NCBI GenBank assembly: GCA_018333075.1
Contig: BORH01000017.1
Coordinates: forward strand, 29,749-93,748
DNA from: Heyndrickxia sporothermodurans
GTDB lineage: Bacteria > Bacillota > Bacilli > Bacillales > Bacillaceae_C
Length of the DNA: 64,000 nt
Direction of reading: 5' to 3'
Both the position numbers and the translations under genes were made by a program. The notes under the pieces are model-generated. The model saw only the letters and a program-made list of their open reading frames with translations, made no database searches and had not been told where the DNA came from. Positions within the stretch are counted from its first letter, which is position 1. Each line of letters opens with the position of its first letter. Below, in pieces: positions 17,071 through 26,423 of the stretch.

Positions 17071-18528
17071 ATGCAATCACATCAAGAAACACAGGGATCT
17101 CAACAATTACAACGCAAATTAAAATCCCGACATTTATCAATGATTTCACTTGGCGGTACCATTGGAACGGGCTTATTCTTAGCCAGCGGCGGTGCCATCC
17201 ACACAGCTGGTCCTGGTGGAGTAATCGTTTCATATATACTAATCGGAATTATGGTCTACTTTTTAATGACTAGCCTTGCGGAAATGGCTGCCTATATGCC
17301 TGTATCAGGAACCTTCAGTACCTATGCAGCCAAATTTGTAGACCCGTCACTTGGATTTGCACTTGGCTGGAACTACTGGTACAACTGGGCGATTACCATT
17401 GCTGCAGAGCTATCTGCTGTGACGATTATTATGAAATTCTGGTTCCCTCATACCCCGTCTTTAATATGGAGCAGCATTTGCTTAGTGATTATGTTTCTAT
17501 TAAATTATTTATCTGTTAAAGGATTTGGAGAAGCAGAATTTTGGTTTTCACTTATCAAAGTCGTTACAGTAATTGTTTTCATCATTACAGGCTTTTTAAT
17601 GATCTTTGGAATAATGGGTGGTGAGCCTGTTGGATTTAAAAACTTTACCATTGGTGATGCACCATTCCACGGCGGCTTTATGTCTATGCTCGGTATCTTT
17701 ATGGCAGCTGGATTCTCCTTCCAAGGAACAGAACTTTTAGGTGTAGCCGCCGGTGAAAGTGATAATCCAGAAAAAAACATTCCAAAAGCTGTGCGCCAAG
17801 TATTCTGGCGGATCCTGTTATTTTATATTTTAGCAATTTTAGTAATCGGACTTCTAATTCCTTATACAGATAAAAACTTAGCGACAGAAGACGTTGCCAT
17901 GAGTCCATTTACTATTATTTTTGATAAGGCTGGTATTGCTTTTGCAGCCTCTGTAATGAATGCCATTATTTTGACAGCTGTACTTTCTGCAGGTAACTCT
18001 GGAATGTACGCGTCAACTCGTATGCTTTGGGATCTTGCCCGCGATGGCAAAGCTCCTAAATTTTTAGCAAAATTAAATAAAAATGGCGTTCCGGTAAATG
18101 CTTTAATTGTAACAGCTTTGGTTGGAACAGTTGCTTTCTTAGCATCTTTCTTTGGTGATGGAGTTGTTTATGTTTGGCTATTAAACGCTTCTGGTATGTC
18201 AGGCTTTATCGCATGGCTTGGTATCGCGATTAGCCATTATCGATTCCGAAAAGCCTATGTTGCACAGGGAAAAGACTTAAATGAATTACCATACCGTTCA
18301 AAACTGTTTCCTTTTGGACCCATTTTCGCATTTGTACTCTGTGCCTTTGTTATCTTAGGTCAAAACTACTCTGCCTTTTTGGGAGACCATATTGATTGGA
18401 CAAGCGTTCTCGTTTCATATATTGGATTGCCATTATTTATTATCGTTTGGCTAAGCTATAAATTTATTAAGAAAACAAAAATTGTTCCACTAGAACAATG
18501 TGACTTTAACACAGAGAAGAATTATTAG
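17071..18528 (+). CDS. lysP: Amino-acid permease, probably lysine-specific (LysP-like)
   Basis: 485 aa APC-family transporter with 12 helices. The N-terminal signature is SLGGTIGTGLFLASGGAIHTAGPGG in helix 1, followed by LAEMAAYMPVSGTFSTYA; AAGESDNPEKNIPKAVR is the conserved loop of the amino acid transporter (AAT) branch that includes LysP. GGGAGTG stands 10 nt before the ATG. The lysine riboswitch directly upstream makes lysine the probable substrate, imported when internal lysine is low. Subfamily is clear; substrate rests on the riboswitch. Confidence 0.92.
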   Translation: MQSHQETQGSQQLQRKLKSRHLSMISLGGTIGTGLFLASGGAIHTAGPGGVIVSYILIGIMVYFLMTSLAEMAAYMPVSGTFSTYAAKFVDPSLGFALGWNYWYNWAITIAAELSAVTIIMKFWFPHTPSLIWSSICLVIMFLLNYLSVKGFGEAEFWFSLIKVVTVIVFIITGFLMIFGIMGGEPVGFKNFTIGDAPFHGGFMSMLGIFMAAGFSFQGTELLGVAAGESDNPEKNIPKAVRQVFWRILLFYILAILVIGLLIPYTDKNLATEDVAMSPFTIIFDKAGIAFAASVMNAIILTAVLSAGNSGMYASTRMLWDLARDGKAPKFLAKLNKNGVPVNALIVTALVGTVAFLASFFGDGVVYVWLLNASGMSGFIAWLGIAISHYRFRKAYVAQGKDLNELPYRSKLFPFGPIFAFVLCAFVILGQNYSAFLGDHIDWTSVLVSYIGLPLFIIVWLSYKFIKKTKIVPLEQCDFNTEKNY

Positions 18529-18536
18529 ATCTATGT

Positions 18537-18571
18537 AAAAAGGAGGTTCCCTTTGAGGGAGCCTCCTTTCT
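18537..18571. terminator. Bidirectional terminator between lysP and glyS
   Basis: AAAAAGGAGGTTCCC / GGGAGCCTCCTTTC around a short loop, T-rich on both sides. Confidence 0.87.
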
Positions 18572-18573
18572 TC

Positions 18574-19956
18574 TTAAAACTGAACTTTTTCTTCTAAAAA
18601 GCTTTTTAATTCCGCAATTGGAAGTCGAGTTTGTTCCATTGTATCACGGTCACGAACAGTTACCATGTGATCTTCTTTGGAATCAAAATCATAGGTAATA
18701 CAGAACGGTGTTCCAATTTCATCTTGACGACGATAACGTTTACCGATTGATCCTGTTTCATCAAAATCAACCATATAGTGCTTAGCTAAATCAGCAAATA
18801 TTTCGCGAGCCTCATCAGAAAGCTTTTTCGATAATGGCAAAATTGCCGCCTTAAATGGTGCAAGAGCAGGATGTAAATGCATCACTGTTCTTGATGTTCC
18901 GTCCTCTAATGCTTCTTCTTCATAGGAATTGATAAGAAATGCAAGAGTTACACGATCAGCACCAAGTGATGGCTCAATACAATATGGAATATAGCGTTCA
19001 TTTGTTTCTTGGTCTAAATATGTGAAATCTTCGCCTGAAAATTCCATATGCTGCTTTAAGTCATAATCTGTTCTTGAAGCAATACCCCAAAGCTCGCCCC
19101 AGCCAAATGGGAATTTATATTCAAAATCAGTCGTAGCATTACTATAATGTGAAAGCTCATCCTCTGAATGATCACGAAGACGAAGATTATCTTCCTTCAT
19201 TCCAAGTGATAATAACCACGTCTTAGCATATTCCTTCCAGTAATCGAACCATTGAAGCTCATCACCAGGTTTACAGAAGAATTCTAACTCCATTTGTTCA
19301 AATTCACGTGTACGGAATGTGAAGTTACCTGGAGTAATTTCGTTTCGGAAGCTTTTACCGATTTGAGCAATACCGAATGGAAGTTTTTTACGCATTGTTC
19401 TTTGGACATTTTTGAAATTCACAAATATCCCCTGTGCTGTTTCTGGGCGTAGAAAGATTTCATTAGTGCTCGTTTCTGTCACACCTTGGAAGGTCTTAAA
19501 CATTAAGTTAAATTGACGAATTCCAGTAAAATCCTTGCTGCCGCACTCTGGACATGCAATATCATAGTCTTTCATTAGCTCTTCCATTTTTTCAAATGGA
19601 AGTCCATCAACGATAATTTCTTCGCCTTTTTCTTCTGCTGCGTTTTCAATTAATTTATCAGCACGATGTCTTGCTTTACATTTTTTACAATCAATCATCG
19701 GGTCGTTGAAGTTTCCGATATGTCCAGATGCTTCCCATGTTCTTGGGTTCATCAATATCGCCGAATCAAGTCCTACATTATAAGGAGATTCTTGAATAAA
19801 CTTTTTAGTCCATGCTTTTTTAATATTATTTTTTAATTCTGTTCCTAATGGACCATAATCCCATGTGTTTGCAAGACCTCCATAGATTTCTGATCCAGGG
19901 AAAACAAATCCACGATGCTTGGCATGTGAAACAATTTGCTCCATATTAACTGACAT
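18574..19956 (-). CDS. glyS: Glycyl-tRNA synthetase, single-chain dimeric type
   Basis: 460 aa class II enzyme (alpha2 type, not the alpha2-beta2 GlyQ/GlyS type). GGAGAG at 19963-19968 sets the ATG at 19956, excluding an 10-codon upstream extension. Motif 1 region NTWDYGPLG, motif 2 [19 protein letters not shown] and motif 3 EPSLGADR are all present. Two CxxC pairs (CKKCK near 81, CPECG near 124) mark the zinc-binding insertion. It charges tRNA-Gly in the cytoplasm and is controlled by a glycine T-box. Confidence 0.96.
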   Translation of the reverse strand: MSVNMEQIVSHAKHRGFVFPGSEIYGGLANTWDYGPLGTELKNNIKKAWTKKFIQESPYNVGLDSAILMNPRTWEASGHIGNFNDPMIDCKKCKARHRADKLIENAAEEKGEEIIVDGLPFEKMEELMKDYDIACPECGSKDFTGIRQFNLMFKTFQGVTETSTNEIFLRPETAQGIFVNFKNVQRTMRKKLPFGIAQIGKSFRNEITPGNFTFRTREFEQMELEFFCKPGDELQWFDYWKEYAKTWLLSLGMKEDNLRLRDHSEDELSHYSNATTDFEYKFPFGWGELWGIASRTDYDLKQHMEFSGEDFTYLDQETNERYIPYCIEPSLGADRVTLAFLINSYEEEALEDGTSRTVMHLHPALAPFKAAILPLSKKLSDEAREIFADLAKHYMVDFDETGSIGKRYRRQDEIGTPFCITYDFDSKEDHMVTVRDRDTMEQTRLPIAELKSFLEEKVQF

Positions 19957-19983
19957 AATCAATCTCTCCTTTTTAAAGAAAAT

Positions 19984-20204
19984 CAAAAAGCTCTCGCTCC
20001 CCAGGCTATAAATGCCTGGGGACGAGAGCTATACTCACGCGGTTCCACCCCAGTTGATGTACAAATCGTACATCCACTTTCAAACTGCGACTCCAGATTG
20101 CCGTTTCACTAAAAGCTCTTATCAGGCTTACACCGTCCCTGACTCGCTACGCAAAGAGTATTTTTAAGCTACTATCTATCCTTCAATGTCGCTACTATTT
20201 TTTA
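19984..20204 (-). ncRNA. T-box leader of glyS (glycine specifier)
   Basis: The minus strand has the T-box bulge TGGGGTGGAACCGCG (20039-20053), specifier loop GAAAC-GGC-AATCTGGAGT with GGC (Gly) at 20100-20102, and a strong terminator AGCTCTCGTCCCCAGGC / GCCTGGGGAGCGAGAGCT followed by TTTTT (19986-20030). Confidence 0.95.
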
Positions 20205-20209
20205 AGATT

Positions 20210-20238
20210 ATATTACATAATGCATGGATAGAAGTCAA
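20210..20238 (-). promoter_or_regulatory. Sigma-A promoter of the glyS T-box leader
   Basis: On the minus strand: TTGACT (20233-20238), 17-bp spacer, TAATAT (20210-20215). Confidence 0.7.
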
Positions 20239-20306
20239 TGGACGGAATATAACTTCTAACTCTACTATCAAAAAGTAATTTAATATTATTTTTATAGAAA
20301 AAGTAT

Positions 20307-20335
20307 TTGACAAATGTTGAATGCAAAAATATAAT
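20307..20335 (+). promoter_or_regulatory. Consensus sigma-A promoter of the yceI-like gene
   Basis: Exact TTGACA (20307-20312), 17-bp spacer, exact TATAAT (20330-20335). It predicts high constitutive expression. Confidence 0.85.
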
Positions 20336-20411
20336 TACATTATCAACTATAATTTTTATACCTACTTACAATACGTAATCAAAATATTTTATTTTTTTGG
20401 AGGTAATACAA

Positions 20412-20948
20412 ATGACTATTTCAAAATGGACAGTAGATGCATTACACAGTGGAATTGATTTTTCAGTAAAACATATGATGGTTTCAAAGGTAAAAGGAGC
20501 TTTCCAAAAATTTAATGCGGTTATTGAAGCAGAACCTACAGATTTAACAACTGCTACAATTGATTTTACAATTGACGTAGCAAGCATTGATACTCGTAAT
20601 AACGATCGTGACAACCATTTACGTTCTGCAGATTTCTTCGATGTAGAACAATTTCCAACAATGACTTTCAAATCAACTAAAATTGAAAAAACAGGTGAGG
20701 ATGAATACTCAGTAACTGGGGATGTAACTCTTCACGGTGTTACTCGCCAAGAAACGTTCAATGCAACATTTGAGGGCTTAGCAAAAGATCCTATGAGCGG
20801 TGCAGAAAAAGTCGGCTTTAGCGCAAATGGAAAAATTAAACGCAGTGATTATGGTTTAACATGGAATGCTGCCCTAGAAACTGGTGGCGTTCTAGTTGGT
20901 GATGATATCAAAGTTTCCATTGAAATTGAAGCAGCTAAAGAAGCATAA
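20412..20948 (+). CDS. YceI family lipid-binding protein
   Basis: 178 aa. GGAGGT at 20399-20404 fixes the ATG at 20412. The whole protein is one YceI domain: WTVDALHSGIDFSVKHMMVSKVKGAF at the N-terminus (key His in HSGIDF and KHMMVSKVKG), DNHLRSADFFDVEQFPTM in the middle, and KRSDYGLTW near the end. The fold is a lipocalin-like barrel that binds polyisoprenoids or other amphiphiles. No signal peptide is present, so it is cytoplasmic here, unlike periplasmic E. coli YceI. It has a perfect-consensus promoter and its own terminator, so it is monocistronic and probably abundant. Ligand unknown. Confidence 0.92.
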   Translation: MTISKWTVDALHSGIDFSVKHMMVSKVKGAFQKFNAVIEAEPTDLTTATIDFTIDVASIDTRNNDRDNHLRSADFFDVEQFPTMTFKSTKIEKTGEDEYSVTGDVTLHGVTRQETFNATFEGLAKDPMSGAEKVGFSANGKIKRSDYGLTWNAALETGGVLVGDDIKVSIEIEAAKEA

Positions 20949-20953
20949 TTCTT

Positions 20954-20978
20954 TAAGGTGCCTTTTGGCACCTTTTTC
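20954..20978 (+). terminator. Terminator of the yceI-like gene
   Basis: AAGGTGCC-TTTT-GGCACCTT then a T run. Confidence 0.85.
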
Positions 20979-21129
20979 TTTTGTCAACTATAGTTTCACA
21001 AAAACCACCTATTATTTTCAATATTCTTACAAATTGGAAACAAATCCGTGACATATAGGACATTTGCTTGACGTTCCTATTCAATTTATGTAAAACTATC
21101 CATAATTAATATGCTAAAGGTGTGCAAAT

Positions 21130-21831
21130 ATGTCTAAATCAAAAAAACAAACTAAAGCTAATCAATCTGGCAGTTCATTTTTCTGGATTGTTCTAATCGT
21201 TGCTGTATGTTTATTGGCATTAATTATTGTTCTGAGCAAAATCTCAAGTCCTTCTGAAAAAGATACAAATGCTACATTTGACTATAGCAACCAACCATTT
21301 GAAGGGGACAAAGATGCCCCAGTTAAAATTGTTGAATTTGGAGATTATAAATGTCCAATTTGTAAACAGTTTAATGAATCTGTTTATCCTGTCATTCAAA
21401 AGGAATTTGTTGATACTGGAAAAGTTCAATTTTATTTCATGAACTTCCCATTTATCAATACGGATTCAACTCGCTCAGCAGAGTTTGCGGAAACGGTATA
21501 TAAAGAACTAGGGAATGATGTATATTGGAAATTCCATCATCTTCTCTATAACAAGCTGCCTGACGATCAGAAGTATGAGAGAATGGACTACTTTACTACC
21601 GATTTCCTAAAGAAAACATTAGCTGAAGTGTCTAGCGATAAAGATGTCAAAAAGGTTGAAGCAGCATTTAATAATAAAGATTATAAAGAGGCATTAGATA
21701 AGGATAAATCCTATGTAAATAAGCTTGGGATAGATGCCACTCCTGCCCTATTTATTGATGGGAAGAAATTCGAAGGAAGTTCCTTCAACGAATTTATTGA
21801 TGAAATAAAAAAAGCGGTTGATAAAAAATAA
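21130..21831 (+). CDS. Membrane-anchored DsbA-like thiol oxidoreductase (BdbD-like)
   Basis: 233 aa. A single N-terminal membrane anchor (residues about 17-36) precedes a thioredoxin/DsbA domain with the CPIC active site at residues 75-78 and the cis-proline loop GIDATPALFIDG near 195. It should introduce or shuffle disulfides in exported proteins on the outer face of the membrane. AAAGGTG precedes the ATG. BdbD usually pairs with the quinone-linked BdbC; no bdbC is nearby, so its electron acceptor is not encoded here. Monocistronic. Confidence 0.9.
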   Translation: MSKSKKQTKANQSGSSFFWIVLIVAVCLLALIIVLSKISSPSEKDTNATFDYSNQPFEGDKDAPVKIVEFGDYKCPICKQFNESVYPVIQKEFVDTGKVQFYFMNFPFINTDSTRSAEFAETVYKELGNDVYWKFHHLLYNKLPDDQKYERMDYFTTDFLKKTLAEVSSDKDVKKVEAAFNNKDYKEALDKDKSYVNKLGIDATPALFIDGKKFEGSSFNEFIDEIKKAVDKK

Positions 21832-21832
21832 C

Positions 21833-21865
21833 AAAAACAGGTTAGCAATTGCTAGCCTGTTTTTA
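21833..21865 (+). terminator. Terminator of the DsbA-like gene
   Basis: AAAAACAGGTTAGCAA / TTGCTAGCCTGTTTTT, nearly perfect stem (21834-21864). Confidence 0.87.
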
Positions 21866-22069
21866 TTATTCATAATTTCTGTAAAAAAGTAGCATACTAA
21901 ATTGGTATTTATTTTCTTTTCATTTTCACTAGGGAAACATTTTTAGGAATTTGTAAAAGTCTTTGATACTTATTAAATCAATAGATTCAAACAACTATCT
22001 TTCTCTAGACCCACCAATACTACGTTTGTTATGATTACAAAAGACTTTCTTTGATTGGAGTGGTAATTA

Positions 22070-22975
22070 ATGGGGACGAGAGAGTCAATTGCCAAAAAAA
22101 TCGCATGGATTAGTGTATGGAGTAATATTTTATTAACTTTAGGAAAAATGGTTATTGGCTGGTATTCACATAGTGATGCCGTTTTTGCTGATGGAATTCA
22201 CTCCGCAGCAGATGTGTTTGCCTCTGTCATTGTACTTTTAGTTATAAAAATAGCGAATAAACCTGCAGATAAAGAACATCCCTACGGACATGGAAAAGCA
22301 GAGGTTATTGTTTCTGGTATTGTAGGTATACTGTTATTATTTGTCGCTATTTATATTGTTTATGAAGGAATTACAGGTTTCTTCCATCCAATTGAAACAC
22401 CAAATATTTTGGCGATGTGGATTGCCATTTTCTCATACATTTTCAAGGAAATCTTATATCGCTCTTCCATGAAGGTAGCAAAAGCACAAAATAGCAAAGC
22501 CATTGAGGCGATTGCTTTCGATCATAAAGCAGATATTGTTGCTTCGATAGCTGCAGCTATTGGGGTTTTGTTATCCATCCTTGGGGATAAATTTGGAATT
22601 AGCCTTCTACTATATGGAGATAAAGTAGCAAGTATTTTTGTTGCCTTTTTAATTTTTAGAATATCTAAAGAAATGCTTAGTGAAGCTTTTAACATTCTTC
22701 TTGAACGTAATATTGATTTAGAGACACTTCAAGATTTTGTAGCAATTATATCTAATTTTCAAGATGTAAAACGAATTGATAAAATACGGGCAAGAGATCA
22801 CGGCCACTATATACTGGTCGATTTAAGAATTTCCATTGATCATAACAAGACAATTAAGGAAGGTCATGACCTCGCTCGAGAAATTAAACTTGCTTTAATG
22901 GATAAATATGATAACATCCAAGAGGTTCTTATTCATTTAAATCCATACTACGCTCAGGTTGAGGAAGAAAAATAA
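22070..22975 (+). CDS. Cation diffusion facilitator (metal efflux) protein
   Basis: 301 aa CDF protein. Six helices carry the metal-site motifs DGIHSAAD (helix 2, about residues 41-48) and DHKAD (helix 5, about 152-156). HPYGHGKAEVI lies in the loop after helix 2, and a C-terminal cytoplasmic metal-sensing domain starts near 205. It exports a divalent cation (Zn, Mn, Fe or Co) in exchange for protons. The D/D pairing at both helices resembles manganese exporters such as MneP/MneS, but the metal cannot be fixed from sequence. GGAGTGG precedes the ATG. Confidence 0.92.
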   Translation: MGTRESIAKKIAWISVWSNILLTLGKMVIGWYSHSDAVFADGIHSAADVFASVIVLLVIKIANKPADKEHPYGHGKAEVIVSGIVGILLLFVAIYIVYEGITGFFHPIETPNILAMWIAIFSYIFKEILYRSSMKVAKAQNSKAIEAIAFDHKADIVASIAAAIGVLLSILGDKFGISLLLYGDKVASIFVAFLIFRISKEMLSEAFNILLERNIDLETLQDFVAIISNFQDVKRIDKIRARDHGHYILVDLRISIDHNKTIKEGHDLAREIKLALMDKYDNIQEVLIHLNPYYAQVEEEK

Positions 22976-23004
22976 AAACAAGACTTTTTCAGTCTTGTTT
23001 TTTT
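22974..23004. terminator. Bidirectional terminator between CDF gene and fabH
   Basis: AAAACAAGACT-TTTTC-AGTCTTGTTTT, T-rich on both sides; the left arm begins at the CDF stop codon. Confidence 0.85.
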
Positions 23005-23010
23005 CTTTTA

Positions 23011-23994
23011 TCATTTAGGATCCCATTTAACAATCAACCCACAATGTGTGAGTCCACCACCAAAGCCATATAGAAGTAGTGTATCACCCTCTTTTACCTT
23101 CCCTTCTTTTAACCCTAAATGAAGGGCAAGTGGAATGGAAACGGATGATGTATTCCCCATGTATTCCATGCTTGTTAATGTTTGATTTAAGGAAATGCCA
23201 GTTTTCTCACATACCGTCTCAATCATTCTTAAATTTGCACTATGTGGAATAAACCAGTTCACTTCGTTTAAGGAGATCTGTGCATTTTTTAATAATTGCT
23301 CAATTCCAACAGGCAATGTACGCGCTACCCATTTATACACTTCTCGTCCATTTTGAACCATTTTTCCACTTTTCGATAGTTCCTTTCCAAACATCGTTTC
23401 AGAAAAATTCGCGCGGTATACATGCATTCCTCCCTCACCATTCGTTCCTACATGGTGGGCAATGAAGCTTGGATTTTCTTCATCATATTCAACCAAAACA
23501 GCTGCTGCACCATCGCCAAAAAGAATACATGTTGATCGATCTTGATAATCAGTTGCTTTTGAGAGAGTTTCAGTTGCTACTACTAAAATTTTCTTATGAA
23601 GTCCTGATGTAATCAATCCATTCGCAACATGTAGCGCATAAGTAAAACCTGCACATGTAGCATTTAAATCTATTGCTCCCGTTTGAGGAATTTGAAAATA
23701 ATCTTGTATTTGACAAGCAACACTTGGAAAAACATAGTCTGGTGTTGTTGTAGATACAATAATAAAATCCACATCCTGCAAACTTTTATTATATGCCTCT
23801 TTTAAATTTTCAACTGCTTTAAAAGCAAGTGTTGAGGCAAACTCATTTGGCTCTGTGATACTTCTTTCTTTCATTCCTGTTCTTTGTACAATCCACTCAT
23901 TATTTGTATCTACAAGCTTTTCTAAATCAGCATTTGTCATTTTTTTATCCGGTACATAGGTTCCTATGGATGTAATTCTTGCTTTCGAATTCAA
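23011..23994 (-). CDS. fabH: Beta-ketoacyl-ACP synthase III
   Basis: 327 aa condensing enzyme that starts fatty acid synthesis by joining an acyl-CoA primer to malonyl-ACP. The catalytic triad is visible: Cys114 in NATCAGF, His in FIPHSANLRM near 251, Asn in YMGNTSS near 283. The glycine-rich YGFGGGLTHC lies near the end. TTG at 23992-23994 is the start, with GGAGAG 7 nt upstream. It stands alone, not in a fab operon, and lacks a neighbouring fabF, like the second KAS III gene (fabHB/yhfB) of Bacillus. A FapR operator lies inside its promoter. Confidence 0.94.
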   Translation of the reverse strand: MNSKARITSIGTYVPDKKMTNADLEKLVDTNNEWIVQRTGMKERSITEPNEFASTLAFKAVENLKEAYNKSLQDVDFIIVSTTTPDYVFPSVACQIQDYFQIPQTGAIDLNATCAGFTYALHVANGLITSGLHKKILVVATETLSKATDYQDRSTCILFGDGAAAVLVEYDEENPSFIAHHVGTNGEGGMHVYRANFSETMFGKELSKSGKMVQNGREVYKWVARTLPVGIEQLLKNAQISLNEVNWFIPHSANLRMIETVCEKTGISLNQTLTSMEYMGNTSSVSIPLALHLGLKEGKVKEGDTLLLYGFGGGLTHCGLIVKWDPK

Positions 23995-24034
23995 AAATAT
24001 TCTCTCCTTTTTTATAACCTTATATTATTATCTA

Positions 24035-24063
24035 ATATTAGTACCAGGTAATAAATTTGTCAA
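24035..24063 (-). promoter_or_regulatory. fabH promoter containing a FapR operator
   Basis: On the minus strand: TTGACA (24058-24063), 17-bp spacer, TAATAT (24035-24040). The plus-strand palindrome TTAGTACCAGGTAATAA (24038-24054) fills the spacer and matches the FapR pattern TTAGTACC...GGTACTAA with one arm imperfect. FapR would occlude the promoter until malonyl-CoA releases it. Confidence 0.75.
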
Positions 24064-24153
24064 ATAATATTTTTGTAAAATTCAAGTAAATTAAAAGGGA
24101 TTTTTCTTATATATATGGAATGAAAACTATTATTAAACAAAGGGGGTAAATCA

Positions 24154-25488
24154 ATGAGTAGAAATGATCAAGTCAAGCAACTGGTGAATTCTGATGAACA
24201 TGCGATTTCTGCATGGAAACTGTTTTTTTCATTACCGATTTTATCGTGGGCATTATACGATTTTGCAAATACCATATTTTCTTCGAACATCAACACCATT
24301 TTCTTTCCTTTATTTTTAGAGCATGCCATTGGTGGAGATGCAGTTATGAATCAAATTGCAAGTACTTTTATTTCATATGCTAATGCAACAGCTAGCTTTT
24401 TTTTAGTTATCTTTTCACCGTTATTTGGAACGACCATTGACCGGACAGGAAAAAAGAAAATTTGGATTATTTGGTTCACACTCATTACAGTGGCAGGTAC
24501 TCTATCAATGGGAATTTTCGCTTATTATCAATTACCTGGTTTATGGTTTAATTTACCTGTCTCACTCGTTCTCGTTATTATTTCATTTGTCATCGCGAAG
24601 TTTTTTTACCATTCAAGTCTTGTTTTCTACGATACGATGATTTCTGATTTAGCAACAAAATCTCAACTTCCTTTAATTTCTGGCTTCGGAGTGGCTGTTG
24701 GATATATTGGAACCCTGCTTGGCCTAGGGGTGTATCCTTTTGTCGGAGAGGATCGTTATTATATTGCATTTCTTTTAACAGGTGCATTATTTTTTCTATT
24801 TGCACTCCCTCTCTTCTTTTTCACAAAGGAAAAAAAGAAGATTCAGACCGGTGCACCAGGAAGCTTTTTTTCAGGATATAAAGATATCGCAGCTACTTTT
24901 AAAGAAATGAAAAAGTACAAAGCTGTATTTACCTTTATGATTTCCTATTTCTTTCTCAATGACGCGATTTCAACTGCTATAGCTATGATGGCCATTTATA
25001 CAAAAGCTGTCGTAGGCTTTACAACAGGGGAATTCATCTTACTTTACTTAGTATCCACCGTTTCTAGCATTATCGGCTCATTCATCTTTGGATATATCAC
25101 AAAAGCAGTGGGATCGAAAAAAGCCGTATTATATGTTGGAATATTAATGTGCCTCGCTCTTCTTATCGGCAGTGTGGCTACAGCTAAATCAATGTTCTGG
25201 GTTGCTGGAAGCATGTTTGGAATCAGCCTCGGTGCCATGTGGGTCACGTCTCGAACCTATATCGTTGAACTAAGTCCTGAAAATAAACGCGGACAATTTT
25301 TCGGATTATTTGCCTTTTCCGGTAAAGTATCCTCCATTATTGGTCCTCTTCTTTACGGATCAATTACGTGGGCATTTGCCAGTTACGGTAATTTAGCTAG
25401 TCGAATGGCTATGGGATCCCTAATTATTATGACGTTTATCGGGATATTGGTACTTTTGAGGGTGAAACCTTCGAGGGAGCTACTATAA
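24154..25488 (+). CDS. MFS transporter of the UMF1/Atg22-like family
   Basis: 444 aa with 12 helices. LSWALYDFANTIFSSNI near residue 30 is the signature of the UMF1/Atg22-like family, related to vacuolar amino-acid effluxers of yeast. GTTIDRTGKKK is the loop 2-3 motif and SRTYIVELSPENKRGQFFG is conserved in the second half. The bacterial members have no settled substrate; amino acid or peptide efflux is a family-based guess. GGGGG precedes the ATG. Divergent from fabH. Confidence 0.88.
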   Translation: MSRNDQVKQLVNSDEHAISAWKLFFSLPILSWALYDFANTIFSSNINTIFFPLFLEHAIGGDAVMNQIASTFISYANATASFFLVIFSPLFGTTIDRTGKKKIWIIWFTLITVAGTLSMGIFAYYQLPGLWFNLPVSLVLVIISFVIAKFFYHSSLVFYDTMISDLATKSQLPLISGFGVAVGYIGTLLGLGVYPFVGEDRYYIAFLLTGALFFLFALPLFFFTKEKKKIQTGAPGSFFSGYKDIAATFKEMKKYKAVFTFMISYFFLNDAISTAIAMMAIYTKAVVGFTTGEFILLYLVSTVSSIIGSFIFGYITKAVGSKKAVLYVGILMCLALLIGSVATAKSMFWVAGSMFGISLGAMWVTSRTYIVELSPENKRGQFFGLFAFSGKVSSIIGPLLYGSITWAFASYGNLASRMAMGSLIIMTFIGILVLLRVKPSRELL

Positions 25489-25508
25489 TATTTTCATCTG
25501 TTAGCATC

Positions 25509-25540
25509 GAGACCATTTAGAAAATTCAAATGGTCTTTTT
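25509..25540 (+). terminator. Terminator of the UMF1 gene
   Basis: GACCATTT (25511-25518) / AAATGGTC (25528-25535) then TTTTT. Confidence 0.8.
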
Positions 25541-25561
25541 CGTGAAGTTTATCATCTTATT

Positions 25562-26275
25562 TGGAGCGTTAGCTCATTAATTCCGAGCATGATTCCTCTT
25601 TTTGGGCGTTCGTTCCCTTTTTTCGGGCGTTGGACTCTCTTTTTCGGGCGTTAGCCCATTATTTTCGGGCGTCATTCTCTTTTTGGGCGTTCGCTCCCTT
25701 TTTTCGGGCGTTGAACTCTCTTTTTTGGGCGTTGAACTCTCTTTTTCGGGCGTTAGCCCATTATTTTCGGGCGTCATTCTCTTTTTGGGCGTTCGTTCCC
25801 TTTTTTCGGGCGTTGAACTCTCTTTTTCGGGCGTTAGCCCATTATTTTCGGGCGTCATTCTCTTTTTGGGCGTTCGTTCCCTTGTTTCAGGCGTTGAACT
25901 CTCTTTTTCGGGCGTTAGCCCATTAATTCCGGGCATGATTCCTCTCTTTGGGCGTTCGCTCCCTTTTTTCAGGCGTTGAACTCCCTTTTTCGGGCGTTAG
26001 CCCATTATTTTCGGGCGTCATTCCTCTTTTTGGGCGTTCGCTCCCTTTTTTCTGGCGTTGAACTCCCTTTTTCGGGCGTTAGCCCATTATTTTCGGGCGT
26101 CATTCTCTTTTTGGGCGTTCGTTCCCTTTTTTCAGGCGTTGAACTCTCTTTTTCGGGCGTTAGCCCATTATTTTCGGGCGTCATTCCTCTTTCGGGGCGT
26201 TCGCTCCCTTTTTTCGGGCGTTGAACTCTCTTTTTCGGGCATTAGTCCGTTAATTTCGGGCGTTATTCCTCTTTA
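25562..26275. repeat. 21-bp tandem repeat array, locus 2, with 81-bp higher-order unit
   Basis: About 34 copies of a unit starting GGGCGTT. Four variants follow in order: GGGCGTTGAACTCTCTTTTTC, GGGCGTTAGCCCATTATTTTC, GGGCGTCATTCTCTTTTT and GGGCGTTCGCTCCCTTTTTTC. Starts at 25604, 25625, 25646, 25667, 25685 and 25706 give steps of 21, 21, 21, 18 and 21, so four units make 81 bp repeated about eight times. Some of the short units are 19 bp (25931 to 25950, 26013 to 26032), which breaks every long frame. The core TTTCGGGC and the 21-bp period match locus 1. Confidence 0.92.
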
Positions 26276-26423
26276 TTAGCGATTACTTACAATTTCGTTG
26301 CGTTCTGTTCTATCACAAAATCAAATACGTTTTGTTTAGTAACTTTTTAATAAAATACGATAATTTGAAGGAAATTTTCTTTTCATAGAGAAGATAATCT
26401 AGATTAAGTTTATAGGAGTGATT

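Noticed and set aside
25577-26279. Several open frames on both strands across the 21-bp array, encoding Ser/Phe/Gly- or Thr-Pro-Glu-rich repeats
   Set aside because: They follow from a repeat length divisible by three; 19-bp units shift the frame, there are no ribosome sites, and all frames are open equally.
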